Of a stretch of 49,066 nucleotides of DNA, positions 1 to 8,819 are shown piece after piece. The first letter of the stretch is position 1, and the number at the start of each line of letters is the position of its first letter. The notes below the pieces were generated by a model. The model ran no database searches, was not told the DNA's origin, and saw nothing but the letters and a program-made list of their open reading frames with translations. Source of the DNA: Phycisphaerales bacterium (lineage in GTDB: Bacteria; Planctomycetota; Phycisphaerae; UBA1845); NCBI GenBank assembly GCA_020350565.1, contig CP070718.1, positions 1,767,813 through 1,816,878 of the forward strand, written 5' to 3'. The translations under genes were made by a program, and so were the position numbers.

Positions 1-579
1 GTCGGTATCGTCCGTCATGTCGCCTGTGATCCAGGATGCCGCTCCTGTGGGACCGGTCGTGTAACTGGTGCCTAAGAACTTGAAGTTCTCGGAGACGTCC
101 CTTCTCTTGTAGTAGAAATCGATCTTCTGGTAATGCAGGGACCGGTTTCTCCAAATGCGATCGGTGTCGACCTCGCAGACGACGTACGCTCTGAGCCATG
201 CGGAGTCGCCATAGGCGATATTCTCATCGGGGGAGAGTTCGGCGCTGGCATACAGCTCGACCCAGCAGGAGCCTTGCGGATCGATACCGACCGCCGGGAT
301 CTGGCCGTTCAGGGCCACGGATGAGTCCCAGGTGCCAGCGTCGACGTAAACCTCGTTGATCCGGATGTCGTAGCTGCACTCGCCCTCCTCCCGGACTTCG
401 GTGGGGTCAAACACGGGGGTATGCCAGAACAGTGTCACTTTATCCGGATCCGGTCCGGCGGAGCCTGACAGTTGGCCCACGGTGGGGATCCCTTCTGCCG
501 CCGCTGGCAAGCCGGCCAGACACAAAACGGCGATGACCGTCGCAGCAACTAGAACGCTTTTGAATGGCAATGTGGACAT
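1..579 (-). CDS. Secreted protein of unknown function, 3' end outside the window
   Basis: This frame is open from an ATG at 579-577 to the left edge, giving the first 193 residues only. The start is set by a GGGAG ribosome binding site about 8 nt upstream. The N-terminus is a clear Sec signal peptide: a short basic stretch, a hydrophobic core (VLVAATVIAVLCLAGL) and an AAA cleavage region near residue 28. The mature part is rich in acidic and aromatic residues and looks like a beta-sandwich protein, with alternating short strands and two Cys residues. I do not recognise the family. It lies downstream of, and on the same strand as, the kinase gene that ends at 815. The 235-bp gap between them means co-transcription is uncertain. 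Product unknown; reality of the gene is well supported. Confidence 0.8.
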   Translation of the reverse strand, partial: MSTLPFKSVLVAATVIAVLCLAGLPAAAEGIPTVGQLSGSAGPDPDKVTLFWHTPVFDPTEVREEGECSYDIRINEVYVDAGTWDSSVALNGQIPAVGIDPQGSCWVELYASAELSPDENIAYGDSAWLRAYVVCEVDTDRIWRNRSLHYQKIDFYYKRRDVSENFKFLGTSYTTGPTGAASWITGDMTDDTD

Positions 580-814
580 GGCTGATCTCCCTGCCAGGTG
601 CTCGTCTGCCCCGTGCGCCCGAAGGCTTGAGCCGGCTGAGCACGCTTTTTAGCTGGTTCACAGATCATCGAACGGACCCGTTCCATCGAGAAACGTGTCA
701 CTTTAACCCGCGGACCGGTCCCCCTGCCGCGCGCCCGAAAGCCCGGCCGGCAGAGGCCGTCCGCCCAGGTAGGGAGCGTCAGCGCGGGGGGCAGACGAAG
801 GACTTTTTCATCTT

Positions 815-3268
815 TTATGGGTTTTCGGGAGGTGCGGTCGGCGAAGCAGACGGAAGGGACTCCAGCCGCCATTCGGCCAGCTCGTATTCGTTCATGGGGA
901 CTGCAGGGGCGGCGTTCGGATCGAACTGCATACCGGTCTGGAGGCATCGTTCGAACCAGTTGCGGGCTACGACTAGTTCGCCCTCAAGCAAGGAGACCTC
1001 CCCGGCATAGTAGCAGGCTTCGCACACGTGCTCGGGGTTGCCTTGGCTGACGGCTTCGGCGACGAGCTCGTCCGGCGTTACATATCCGGCCATGCAGCGA
1101 AAGATCTGCCGAAGCCAGAGTTCGCGTACCTCGCGCAGGGCGGTCGCGAGCACGGCGTCGGCCTCACGATCCCTGCCAAGCTCTCGCAGGATGAAGAATC
1201 GGCGGGCGTCCGAATAGAAGGGCCGACCAAGAAGAACGCGCATCCGACGGTAGTCTTCCACGGCCTGGTCGCGTCGGCCCAGAATCCACAAGGGCGTGGC
1301 ACGCTGATACAGATGCCAGACATTCGCGAACTCCTCAGGATCGCGATCCAGGAGGAAGGTGTAGTCTTCCACGGCCTTCTCGTATTCCTTCAGCCCTCGA
1401 TAGGCGTGCGCCCGATACAGGTATGCAGCCCACCGATACTTCTCGTGGGTCGTGGCCTGGCTGTACTGCTCAACGGCTTTGCGAAAATCACCTTGTCGGG
1501 CATAGATCTGCCCTTTGAAGATGACCCACTCCCCTTCTTCCTCCCCCAAGTCAATGAGCTTATCCGCGCTCGCCAACGCGCTGGCCAAGTCTCCGTTCAG
1601 CACGCTCAGCCAGGACACCCTCCGCCAGGCGAGTGCATGGGCGGGATTGCGTTCGACGGCCTTTTGGGCGAACTGGTATGCGCGTCGCGGGTCCAGAGTG
1701 GCATAGGATCGCAGATACCAGGCCTCGGCCGTATTCGGCGCCTCGCGCTCCGCGCGCTCGCGAAGTTGAGCGGCCCGCTCGACGTCGCCTGTTTCGCGAT
1801 ACATCTCGGCAAGCAACGCCCGGCATGCCCATCGTGAAGGTGCTCGCTGCAGCTCGCCTTGAAGAAGTCGAATGGCCGAGTTCCGTGTGTCCTCGTTATC
1901 GTATAGTGCCTGAGCCCACAGCAGGCGGGTTTCCGGCAGCTCCGGGTAACGTGTGGCCAGGAGTTCCGCACGCCCCACGACGTTGACTGCAGCGCTGCCC
2001 TCTACGGCCCGCTGAGCGCTCAGAACCTCCAGGCGAGCCTCAGCCAGGGCCTGTTGGCTGGACCACACTGCAGCGGCGATGCCCACCGCAATCACGAGGA
2101 CGGCGGCAACGCCGAAGGCAGCCGCCAGTCGATGCTTGCGCAGTTTCTTTTTGAGGAAGTAGAGATGACTGGGCCGCTTGGCGAGGATCGGCTCCCCGTC
2201 GAGGTATCGCTGAATGTCCTCGGCCATCTCCCGGGTAGACTGGTAGCGGTCGTTTCTTTCCTTCTCCAACGCCTTGTAAATGATGGATTCAAGCTCATGG
2301 TCGACCCGCTTGGACACGGACGACGGGGCGACGGGAGGCGTCTCAACGATGCGCTGAATGATTTCCGAAGGCCGGCCACTGCTGTTGAACGGCAAAGCAC
2401 CGGTCAGTGCTTCGAAGAGCATCACGCCGAGCGCATATACGTCGGTGCGGGCGTCGACCTCTTCAGCGGCTCCCCTGGCCTGCTCCGGGGAGAGATAAAA
2501 GAGCGTGCCCATCACTTGTCCCGGCTGAGAAAGCCGGACCGGCGCCCCAGAACCCGTCTCGGCTTCATCGGAGGCCTTCGCCAGCCCGAAATCGAGAATG
2601 TGCGGTACGCCTTCCGCGTCGATCAGGACATTCGCAGGCTTGAGGTCGCGGTGGACCACACCGTGTCCGTGGGCATAGTCGACAGCCTTACAAACCTGAA
2701 CGAACATGCCCAGCACCTGCGGAACGTCGGGTTGGACGTCCGACAGGTAGGCTTGCAGAGGCCTTCCGGCCACGAAGTCCATTGAGTAGTACTGCTGCCG
2801 CCCCACGTGCCCGCTCTCCAGCACGCGGACAATGTTGGGATGTTGCAGCCTGGCGGCGAGTTGGACCTCACGGGCGAAGCGCTGACGCGTCGCTGGGGGA
2901 GCGAAAGGACCGGCCAGCACCACTTTGAGCGCGACAATCCGCTTCGTGGCAGTTTGTAACGCCTTATAGACGACGCCCATGCCGCCCCGGCCCACCTCTT
3001 CGACGATTTCGTAGGCGGGGATCGCGGGTCGGCCGTTATCCTCGCGAACGTCGGCAGCCGGGGCCGTTCCGGAGACGCTGCGGGCCATTTCCAGCACGGA
3101 AAAGCCCTCAAGATAGGGCAGGAGCTCTTCCGCCAGGTCGGGATGTTCGGCAGCAAAGGACTCGATGGTCAGATCCTCTCCTGCCTGCCGGCGGTCAAAG
3201 TACTCGTTGATCAGCTCATCGATGCGCTCATCAGGAGAAGCCCCGCCCTGGGCATCATCGGAGGCCAT
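815..3268 (-). CDS. Membrane Ser/Thr protein kinase (Hanks type) with C-terminal TPR repeats
   Basis: An 817-residue eukaryotic-like kinase that should phosphorylate Ser/Thr on partner proteins at the inner membrane. Residues 1-65 form a helical segment common ahead of planctomycete kinases. The kinase domain (about 85-355) has a glycine loop GRGGMG (93-98), the ATP-binding Lys115, the catalytic loop HRDLKPAN (206-213), DFG (226-228) and an APE-equivalent SPEQ (260-263). All catalytic residues are present. One transmembrane helix (about 381-402) is followed by some 400 residues of TPR-type helical repeats that would lie outside the membrane and could sense a ligand or partner. A GGAG site 9 nt upstream supports this start. 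It is divergent from a sigma factor gene 185 bp away, a pairing typical of Planctomycetota. The substrate is unknown; the sigma factor pathway is a reasonable guess. Confidence 0.93.
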   Translation of the reverse strand: MASDDAQGGASPDERIDELINEYFDRRQAGEDLTIESFAAEHPDLAEELLPYLEGFSVLEMARSVSGTAPAADVREDNGRPAIPAYEIVEEVGRGGMGVVYKALQTATKRIVALKVVLAGPFAPPATRQRFAREVQLAARLQHPNIVRVLESGHVGRQQYYSMDFVAGRPLQAYLSDVQPDVPQVLGMFVQVCKAVDYAHGHGVVHRDLKPANVLIDAEGVPHILDFGLAKASDEAETGSGAPVRLSQPGQVMGTLFYLSPEQARGAAEEVDARTDVYALGVMLFEALTGALPFNSSGRPSEIIQRIVETPPVAPSSVSKRVDHELESIIYKALEKERNDRYQSTREMAEDIQRYLDGEPILAKRPSHLYFLKKKLRKHRLAAAFGVAAVLVIAVGIAAAVWSSQQALAEARLEVLSAQRAVEGSAAVNVVGRAELLATRYPELPETRLLWAQALYDNEDTRNSAIRLLQGELQRAPSRWACRALLAEMYRETGDVERAAQLRERAEREAPNTAEAWYLRSYATLDPRRAYQFAQKAVERNPAHALAWRRVSWLSVLNGDLASALASADKLIDLGEEEGEWVIFKGQIYARQGDFRKAVEQYSQATTHEKYRWAAYLYRAHAYRGLKEYEKAVEDYTFLLDRDPEEFANVWHLYQRATPLWILGRRDQAVEDYRRMRVLLGRPFYSDARRFFILRELGRDREADAVLATALREVRELWLRQIFRCMAGYVTPDELVAEAVSQGNPEHVCEACYYAGEVSLLEGELVVARNWFERCLQTGMQFDPNAAPAVPMNEYELAEWRLESLPSASPTAPPENP

Positions 3269-3316
3269 GACGTGTTTCTCCGCGAGGAATGCTCATCAAA
3301 GCTGACGACGCACCGT

Positions 3317-3345
3317 ATAATAGACGGCCGAAATCGCCACGGCAA
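3317..3345 (-). promoter_or_regulatory. Candidate sigma-70-type promoter for the kinase gene
   Basis: On the minus strand a TTGCCG (3345-3340) and a TATTAT (3322-3317) are separated by exactly 17 nt, about 50 nt before the kinase start codon. The same A/T-rich patch reads TATAAT on the plus strand (3316-3321) but has no good -35 box at the right distance for the divergent sigma factor gene. Consensus matching alone is weak evidence in a GC-rich genome. Confidence 0.33.
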
Positions 3346-3453
3346 ACCGCCTCGGTACATCGGTGCCTCGGCGTGACGGGCAGGAAGGTCGTTCGCGATG
3401 CGGGTCGACATCGGATGACGGGGCCGCCCCGGCATCCAACCGGCGAGTGATTC

Positions 3454-4107
3454 ATGGCCAACGGATCTCAAAAGCAAATCTGGCTCGACCTGGCCTGTCA
3501 GGGCGACCCCTCGGCGATCTCCAAGCTGATCGTCTCTTACCATCCGCTGCTGCGCCGCCGAGTGGCCGAGCGGATGGGAGACGCCATCATGGGCAAACTG
3601 GAGCCGGAGGACATTCTCCAGGAAGTGTACGTCGACGTCTTCGGCCGGATCAGCCGCTTCGAGAATCGGGGCTTGGATGCCTTCCTGAACTGGCTCCTGA
3701 CCATCGTTGACAGCAAGGTGAGAGACGCCGGGCGTGCCCTCCATCGTAAGCTCCGCGATGTTGACCGCGAGGTCGCGCCGGAAGCTGCGGACGTTTCCGA
3801 ATCCTACTGGAATCTGCTCGATGAACTTTACGCGGACTCCGGCACGCCGAGTCGCGTGGCCAGGCGCGACGAGGCCGTCGGAGCGCTGTTGGCGTGCATG
3901 TCGCAACTCTCACCGCTCCACCAGCAGGTGATCCAGATGCGATTCCTGGAAGGGCGCTCGGTGCGCGAGGCCGCGGAGGCCCTGGACAAATCGGACGCAA
4001 ACGTCGTAGCACTGACCAAGGCCGCGTTAAAGGCCTTGCGCAAATCGATGGATCGCCTGGGTGAATTTACACACGCCGATCAGCCGACGCCCAAACGTAG
4101 AACCTAA
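3454..4107 (+). CDS. ECF-like RNA polymerase sigma factor
   Basis: A 217-residue sigma-70 family protein that would direct RNA polymerase to a dedicated promoter set. Residues about 15-95 match region 2: a helical segment with EPEDILQEVYVDVF (50-63), the usual core-binding helix pattern. Residues about 140-200 match region 4: LSPLHQQVIQMRFLEG (152-167), followed by a helix-turn-helix in which AAEALDKSDANVVALT (173-188) is the recognition half. There is no region 1 or 3. The ribosome binding site is weak, so the start is chosen by the fit of the N-terminus to the family. It is divergent from the kinase gene, suggesting a signalling pair. No anti-sigma gene is adjacent. The length and the long linker between regions 2 and 4 resemble planctomycete-type ECF factors linked to kinases; the exact ECF group is not determined. 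Confidence 0.88.
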   Translation: MANGSQKQIWLDLACQGDPSAISKLIVSYHPLLRRRVAERMGDAIMGKLEPEDILQEVYVDVFGRISRFENRGLDAFLNWLLTIVDSKVRDAGRALHRKLRDVDREVAPEAADVSESYWNLLDELYADSGTPSRVARRDEAVGALLACMSQLSPLHQQVIQMRFLEGRSVREAAEALDKSDANVVALTKAALKALRKSMDRLGEFTHADQPTPKRRT

Positions 4108-4196
4108 ACGTCACGCGCCGCTCCCGCTCGCCCCACCAAATCGGGATTCACGCAGGGATAGAGGAGCACACCTTTCTGCGTTACCGAAGCGATCTC

Positions 4197-4300
4197 ATGC
4201 TGAAGCGAGAATATGCAGGACCGGCTTTCCAGCCGGTCCATGAACAAGCCAGCAGAATCGTACTGCACGTACAACAGGCTTAAAACCCTGTCCCACAGGG
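4197..4300 (+). repeat. Intergenic repeat element, copy 1 (with two hairpins)
   Basis: This stretch aligns along its length with 6539-6642 in the same orientation: a shared CATGC start, GAGAATATG, GGACCGGC, TTCCAG, ATCGT and ACAGGCT in the same order with small gaps. Copy 1 can fold a perfect 9-bp stem, GGACCGGCT/AGCCGGTCC around TTCC (4218-4239), and a 6-bp stem CCCTGT/ACAGGG (4286-4300). The gap from 4108 to 4388 between the convergent sigma factor and phosphatase genes holds nothing else that I can recognise. The element could be a REP-like repeat or part of a structured transcript end. Confidence 0.65.
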
Positions 4301-4388
4301 AAGAGCGTCCGCCATGTTACTTGATCGTCATCGCCCGCGTTTGGTGCCATCCGCCTGCCCGACACGCGTGGATGTGCATGGTCGGCTA

Positions 4389-6122
4389 TCACTCCGCGCC
4401 GCATTCGGCCAGCACCTCGGCCAGAAGTCCTCCGACTGACCCTGATGGCGGCTTGGCACCTATGTAGGTCGCCAACGTCGGCGCGATGTCCACAGTCTCG
4501 ACACGACGGTAGATCCGTTGAGCGGGCACGCCACAACCGGCGAAAACGATCGGCACGTAGGTGTCATAGCGCCACGGCGACCCATGGATCGCAGTGAGGC
4601 GGATACTTTCGTCATCGTATAGATGCCAGTACGGCTCCTGGACCACATAGATGTCGCCGGAGCGTTTGGGATGATAATTACGCCTGATCTGCTGGATCAT
4701 CGGCGCTTCCGGCAGCCGCCCACTGCGCAGGTCGCTGCTCGAGACGGCAAGCGCGACGCCGTCAAACTTCATCAGTTCGGCCGCAACGGCCCGCTCGACC
4801 TCCGCCTGGTCCAGCCCGTGTGAGCGAATCACGTCATGATTCAGGTACAGGTACGGATGAAAATACGTCTGGAAGAGATCCTTGCCGATCCCGAAGCGCT
4901 CCTTGAGCCGCTGGATCGCCGGTTCGGTGTCCAGTGCGTTCGGTTCGAGGCGCCTGGCTTCCATGCCCAAGCCGGCCACATACTCGGGCGCTTCCGGTGC
5001 TCCATGGTCTGCGGACAGGACGACCAGCGTGTTGTGCAGCCCGATCTTCTCTTCGACGAAACGAAAGAGATCGGTCAAAGTCCGATCCAAACGCAGAATG
5101 TTGTCTTCACTCTCCAGGCTTGACGGGCCGAAGATATGACCAATGTAATCCGTCGATGAGAAGCTGACAGACAGGTAATCCGGGATGTCATCCCGGCCCA
5201 ACTCCTCGTGGTCAATAAGGGCCATGGCGAATGCCGACGTCAACTCGTCTCCTACGGGGCTGACCGTCAGGAGCGTATAGAAGTACTTGCTATCGGCATT
5301 CCCAAACGGATGGGGAAATGTCCTACCGTAGCCCGGAAAGTCGGTCTCGTAGGGACGGTCATCATGCTCACCGAAGACGTAGGTCGATTGCTCACGCATG
5401 AGCTCCCATGACTTGCCCTGGTAGCTATCGGCGAGCCTCCTGCGGTTCCACTCGCTGACCCAGTCGGGGTATTGTTTATAGTAGAAGGTGCTGGTGATGA
5501 AGTCGCCCGTCTCCTTCGAGAACCAGTAGGCCTTTCCCGCGTGTCCAGCCATTGACACCGCACCACGATCCTTGACCGACACGCCGAAGATCTTCGAGCG
5601 ACCGCCGAAGTGCACCGCAAGCTCATCACTGAAGGTGGACGCCAGAATGGCCGCCGGTGACCGCCCTTTGGTTCTTGCCAGTTTCTGGGTCGGGTCGATC
5701 TCAACGTCCTTGGATTCCTCGGCGCGAGACGGCAGCAGCGGGTAGCGGGCATCCTCGATGTTATATGCCAGCTCACCGGTTTCGCGATCGAGCCACACAT
5801 TGGCCACCATCCCATGTGCGGCCGGGTCGGCCCCGGTGGCCAACGTCGCGTGCCCAACGATCGTTTCCGTGTTGGCATGGCGGTGGTGGGCGTCGTTGTA
5901 AACCGTGCCCTGTTCCAGCAAATAGCGGAAGCCCCCATCGCCCAGTCGATCATAATAGCGCCATGGCATATCCCCGCGAAGCTGGTCCACCGTAATCTGG
6001 AGAATCAGCTTGGGAACTTTCTGGTCGGCCGCATCGGCCCGCGCCACCAGCATAAGGACACAGAGGGCCGGTACCAGTGACCTTACTCCCAACATGCGAT
6101 GATTCTTCGTCCTATCGAGCAT
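4389..6122 (-). CDS. PafA-type alkaline phosphatase, exported
   Basis: A phosphate monoesterase of the alkaline phosphatase superfamily, about 577 residues, exported by an N-terminal signal peptide (core SLVPALCVLMLVARADA). The key residues of the Elizabethkingia PafA group can be placed by spacing: Thr87 as nucleophile in a TIVGHATLATG segment, Asn108 exactly 21 residues later, and a K-D-R triplet (184-186) corresponding to the PafA Lys/Arg pair that binds phosphate. Zinc ligands are visible in ITVDQLR (Asp46), STDYIGHIFG and SADHG. The ATG at 6122 is chosen because GGGAGAG lies 6 nt upstream. An in-frame ATG at 6155 would add 11 residues with no comparable site. The role is likely scavenging of phosphate from organic phosphomonoesters. 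It stands alone between two repeat copies, with no Pho-regulon genes beside it. A phosphodiesterase activity is less likely given the Lys/Arg pair. Confidence 0.9.
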   Translation of the reverse strand: MLDRTKNHRMLGVRSLVPALCVLMLVARADAADQKVPKLILQITVDQLRGDMPWRYYDRLGDGGFRYLLEQGTVYNDAHHRHANTETIVGHATLATGADPAAHGMVANVWLDRETGELAYNIEDARYPLLPSRAEESKDVEIDPTQKLARTKGRSPAAILASTFSDELAVHFGGRSKIFGVSVKDRGAVSMAGHAGKAYWFSKETGDFITSTFYYKQYPDWVSEWNRRRLADSYQGKSWELMREQSTYVFGEHDDRPYETDFPGYGRTFPHPFGNADSKYFYTLLTVSPVGDELTSAFAMALIDHEELGRDDIPDYLSVSFSSTDYIGHIFGPSSLESEDNILRLDRTLTDLFRFVEEKIGLHNTLVVLSADHGAPEAPEYVAGLGMEARRLEPNALDTEPAIQRLKERFGIGKDLFQTYFHPYLYLNHDVIRSHGLDQAEVERAVAAELMKFDGVALAVSSSDLRSGRLPEAPMIQQIRRNYHPKRSGDIYVVQEPYWHLYDDESIRLTAIHGSPWRYDTYVPIVFAGCGVPAQRIYRRVETVDIAPTLATYIGAKPPSGSVGGLLAEVLAECGAE

Positions 6123-6189
6123 CTCTGTCTCTCCCTCGTCGCCGCCCATCACCACAATCCTCCCGGCTGTCGTCGGGTGGCAGCAGCAC

Positions 6190-6330
6190 CTAGTCGAACA
6201 CTAGAGCGATCGTCTGCGTGATCACGTTCCAATCGTCGTTTAGGCGAATGGGGTAGGCGGGCTGCACGTTCAGGATGTACTGCGTATTCGCGTTCGGCCC
6301 GGCCCCAGATTCTGTGGAACCACGACCCGA
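6190..6330 (-). pseudogene. Remnant of an outer-membrane transporter-family (neuromedin-U-like) gene
   Basis: The minus-strand reading of about 45 residues before the stop at 6190 contains ILNVQPAYPIRLNDDWN followed by VITQTIA. This matches in order the signature of a widespread family of gram-negative outer-membrane beta-barrel proteins annotated as transporter or neuromedin U, in which NIQPV.PI.LN.DWN.I.RTI is conserved near the N-terminal part of the barrel. Those proteins are normally about 250-300 residues. Here the frame stops shortly after the motif and no barrel continuation is seen in other frames, so this is a fragment left by deletion. The assignment rests on memory of the family motif. 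Confidence 0.55.
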
Positions 6331-6538
6331 GCGGCCCGCGCAGCCGTAGTATAAGGAGACGACCCTGGCCCACAACCGTTTGGATGCAGGTTCCTTTCCT
6401 GCCTTTGAGCCGGTGGCCGCCCTTTCACGGACCTCCTTGTACGCTTTGCCCGTGCGAGGCGTTCCCGTTCATCCTGATAAACGGGGACGAACCTTGATGG
6501 CAGGAACACTCCTCGTCTTTCATTACCGCAGCCATCAC

Positions 6539-6642
6539 ATGCAGACAAGGAGAATATGTCGGACCGGCGTTCCAGATAGTCAATGAGCAGGCCCCAAGAT
6601 CGTGCCGCCCGTGTGACAGGCTCGAAAGCACACCCCACACTG
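6539..6642 (+). repeat. Intergenic repeat element, copy 2 (degenerate)
   Basis: A diverged partner of 4197-4300 in direct orientation. The outer blocks (CATGCAGA..., GAGAATATG, GGACCGGCGTTCCAG, GACAGGCT) are retained, but the second arm of the main hairpin has been lost: copy 1 reads AGCCGGTCC where this copy reads AGATAGTC. The two copies flank the phosphatase gene and the transporter remnant. Confidence 0.6.
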
Positions 6643-6912
6643 ATGAAGCCTCGGCACGCTTGCTCATGCCCAATGCCCGGGTGCGGGCGCCCTGCCCGAC
6701 GTCCGACCAAAACGCCGCGCCGATGATGAAACAAGGATACCGACTCGACCCGCGAGAACCCGCCCTACCGAACTGGCGTGGTCCGCATGGATATGCTATT
6801 CAGTGGCCAACGCCCGGGCCGGTGCCGGCGCCAGAATCCCGACATCCTGGCCTGGGTTCGCGTATGGGCGAGTGCCACACGCGTTGGGGGATCGATATTT
6901 GAGGGTGGACTT

Positions 6913-8772
6913 ATGCGAAGGATCAGGTGTTTCGGGTGGAATTTCGCGGTTCGACGAACCTGCAAACCTCTCAGCGTACTTGCATGTCATGCGGTGCTTG
7001 TGGCGGTCGGCTGCACGTCGACGTTGCCGCAGAGGTTTCAGGCGAATATCGATTATCTGGCCAGCGACCGGCTGGAGGGCCGTGGCCTCGGTTCCGACGG
7101 GATTGAGATGGCGGCCGAGTACATTGCCGAGCAATTCGGGATACTTGGTCTTGAGCCGGGGGGCGATCACGGCTCGTTCTTCCAGACATTCCAGGTTACC
7201 GTTCGACGGGAGCTTACTGAGGACGGCCATCTTGAGATCCCCGGGGCGAACGCGGGCCCACTCGTCCAAGGCACGGATTTCATCCCGCTGCACTTCACCT
7301 CTGACGATTCCTTCGAGGGCAGCGTGGTCTTCTGCGGATACGGAATCCAAGACGAGGAAAGGGGTCACGACGACTTAAAGGATCTTGACCTAACCGGCAA
7401 GGTCGCGTTACTGCTTCGCGGCGAGCCGGAATCGTGGAGGGATGATCAAGGCTTTCCCACGCGGCACGCCTCCTTCCGCAGTAAGGTGTACAACGTCAAG
7501 GACCGCGGCGCCGTCGCCGTTCTCATCGTTAGCAAGACACCTGCCAAGGGAGAAAGCGACGAACTGCAGGTATTCGCAAGTGGCGGCGCGGAGCAGTACG
7601 GACTCCCTGCGTTTCACGTGAAGCGTTCGGTGGCGGAAAGGATGCTCACGGCCGGGAAACTGCGGTCGCTTGCCGTCTTGGAACAGCAACTGGACGACAA
7701 CACCCACGTATCGGCCGAGTTGACGGGTGTGCATGCACGCGGCCAGGCCGTGATCAAGCGTACACGCGCCTCCACGAGCAACGTGATCGGCATACTCGAA
7801 GGCGAGGGCCCGGAAGCCGACGAATTCGTCGTCATCGGGGCCCATTACGATCACCTCGGCATCCAGGTGCCGATGCTCCGAAAGTTCAAGGCCGGGCAGA
7901 TGATGGAAGCGGACGCGAAGCCTCAGATCCACAACGGCGCGGACGACAATGCATCCGGCGTCAGCGGGCTGATCGAGATCGCCCGCCTCTTCTCCCATGA
8001 AAAGCGCCCTCGCAGGAGCGTGTTGTTTATCGCGTTTACCGGAGAAGAGACGGGCGTGCACGGCAGCAGGTACTTCGTAGGGCATCCGACGGTGCCGTTG
8101 GATGGCGTTGTCGCGATGATCAACCTGGACATGATCGGGCGGCTGAAGCCGGACTCGACAACGATTACGGCTATTCACGCTCGGACTGCCGACGAGTTGG
8201 GGCCCATCATCGAGGCGGCCGGGGCGAACGTCGGACTTCAGGTCGAATTGCCCTCCTCGCCGGCGGGCGGCAGCGACCAGATGCCGTTCATCGAGAACGG
8301 CATCCCCGCCCTTCACTTTTTCAGCGGCTTTCACAACGATTACCACAAGCCTTCCGACGACAGCGGCAAGATCAACGCGGAAGGTGGGGCCAAGATCGTC
8401 ATGTTGGTGCACGACGTGGCGAATCAGATCGCCAATCGAGACGAACGGCTGACCTTCCAGCGTCCGAAATCCAGCAGAGGCCAATCGGACGACCTGCCGA
8501 CCTATCGCGTGGTCATGGGCCTGACACCGGATGTTGCGGGCGATGACGGACCCGGTATGCTCGTTCACGCCGTGAGCCCCGACGGGCCTGCGGAAATGGC
8601 GGGCATGAAGGCAAAGGATCGAATCATCCGCATCGCAGGTAAAGACGTGTCGAACATCTTCGACTACATGGCGTCCACGCGACGCAATAAGCCCGGTGAT
8701 ACGGTCGAAGTCGTGATCTTGCGCGGCGGAGAAGAACTCAAGCTCGAAGTCACTCTTGCGGGTGCCAGGTAG
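6913..8772 (+). CDS. M28 family zinc aminopeptidase lipoprotein with PA and PDZ domains
   Basis: A 619-residue exported metallopeptidase that should remove N-terminal residues from peptides in the periplasm or at the outer surface. The start at 6913 is chosen because the next ~34 residues form a lipoprotein signal (basic start, hydrophobic VLACHAVLVAVG, lipid-carrying Cys34). Residues about 125-280 look like a PA insert. The two-zinc M28 site is complete: HYDHLG (His ~311), NGADDNASG (Asp ~342), the EE pair in FTGEETG (~377-380), NLDMIG (Asp ~405) and the late His in FHNDYHKPSDD (~478). The last ~100 residues form a PDZ domain (PDGPAEMAGMKAKDRIIRIAG), which may bind substrate C-termini. It is followed after 47 bp by the thioesterase gene on the same strand, probably one transcript. 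The lipobox -3 residue is Ala, slightly off consensus. Confidence 0.92.
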   Translation: MRRIRCFGWNFAVRRTCKPLSVLACHAVLVAVGCTSTLPQRFQANIDYLASDRLEGRGLGSDGIEMAAEYIAEQFGILGLEPGGDHGSFFQTFQVTVRRELTEDGHLEIPGANAGPLVQGTDFIPLHFTSDDSFEGSVVFCGYGIQDEERGHDDLKDLDLTGKVALLLRGEPESWRDDQGFPTRHASFRSKVYNVKDRGAVAVLIVSKTPAKGESDELQVFASGGAEQYGLPAFHVKRSVAERMLTAGKLRSLAVLEQQLDDNTHVSAELTGVHARGQAVIKRTRASTSNVIGILEGEGPEADEFVVIGAHYDHLGIQVPMLRKFKAGQMMEADAKPQIHNGADDNASGVSGLIEIARLFSHEKRPRRSVLFIAFTGEETGVHGSRYFVGHPTVPLDGVVAMINLDMIGRLKPDSTTITAIHARTADELGPIIEAAGANVGLQVELPSSPAGGSDQMPFIENGIPALHFFSGFHNDYHKPSDDSGKINAEGGAKIVMLVHDVANQIANRDERLTFQRPKSSRGQSDDLPTYRVVMGLTPDVAGDDGPGMLVHAVSPDGPAEMAGMKAKDRIIRIAGKDVSNIFDYMASTRRNKPGDTVEVVILRGGEELKLEVTLAGAR

Positions 8773-8819
8773 CGGCATCCGGCACCCGCGGCCGATCGGG
8801 TGGCAAAGGGAGTTCCTGA

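Larger units (their letters stand above)
6123..6912. other. 790-bp gap with a gene remnant and a repeat copy
   Basis: No intact gene is visible here. The stretch holds a decayed transporter-family fragment (6190-6330), the second copy of the intergenic repeat (6539-6642), and the promoter regions of the divergent phosphatase and M28 peptidase genes. The rest shows no coding pattern on either strand. An open frame continues upstream of the M28 peptidase start at 6913, but its extra residues (basic, no family match) read like non-coding sequence. Confidence 0.6.

Noticed and set aside
7408-8778. A 456-codon open frame antisense to the M28 peptidase
   Set aside because: It exactly mirrors a strongly supported gene with complete zinc ligands. 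High GC at third codon positions opens antisense frames, and its translation has no family motif.
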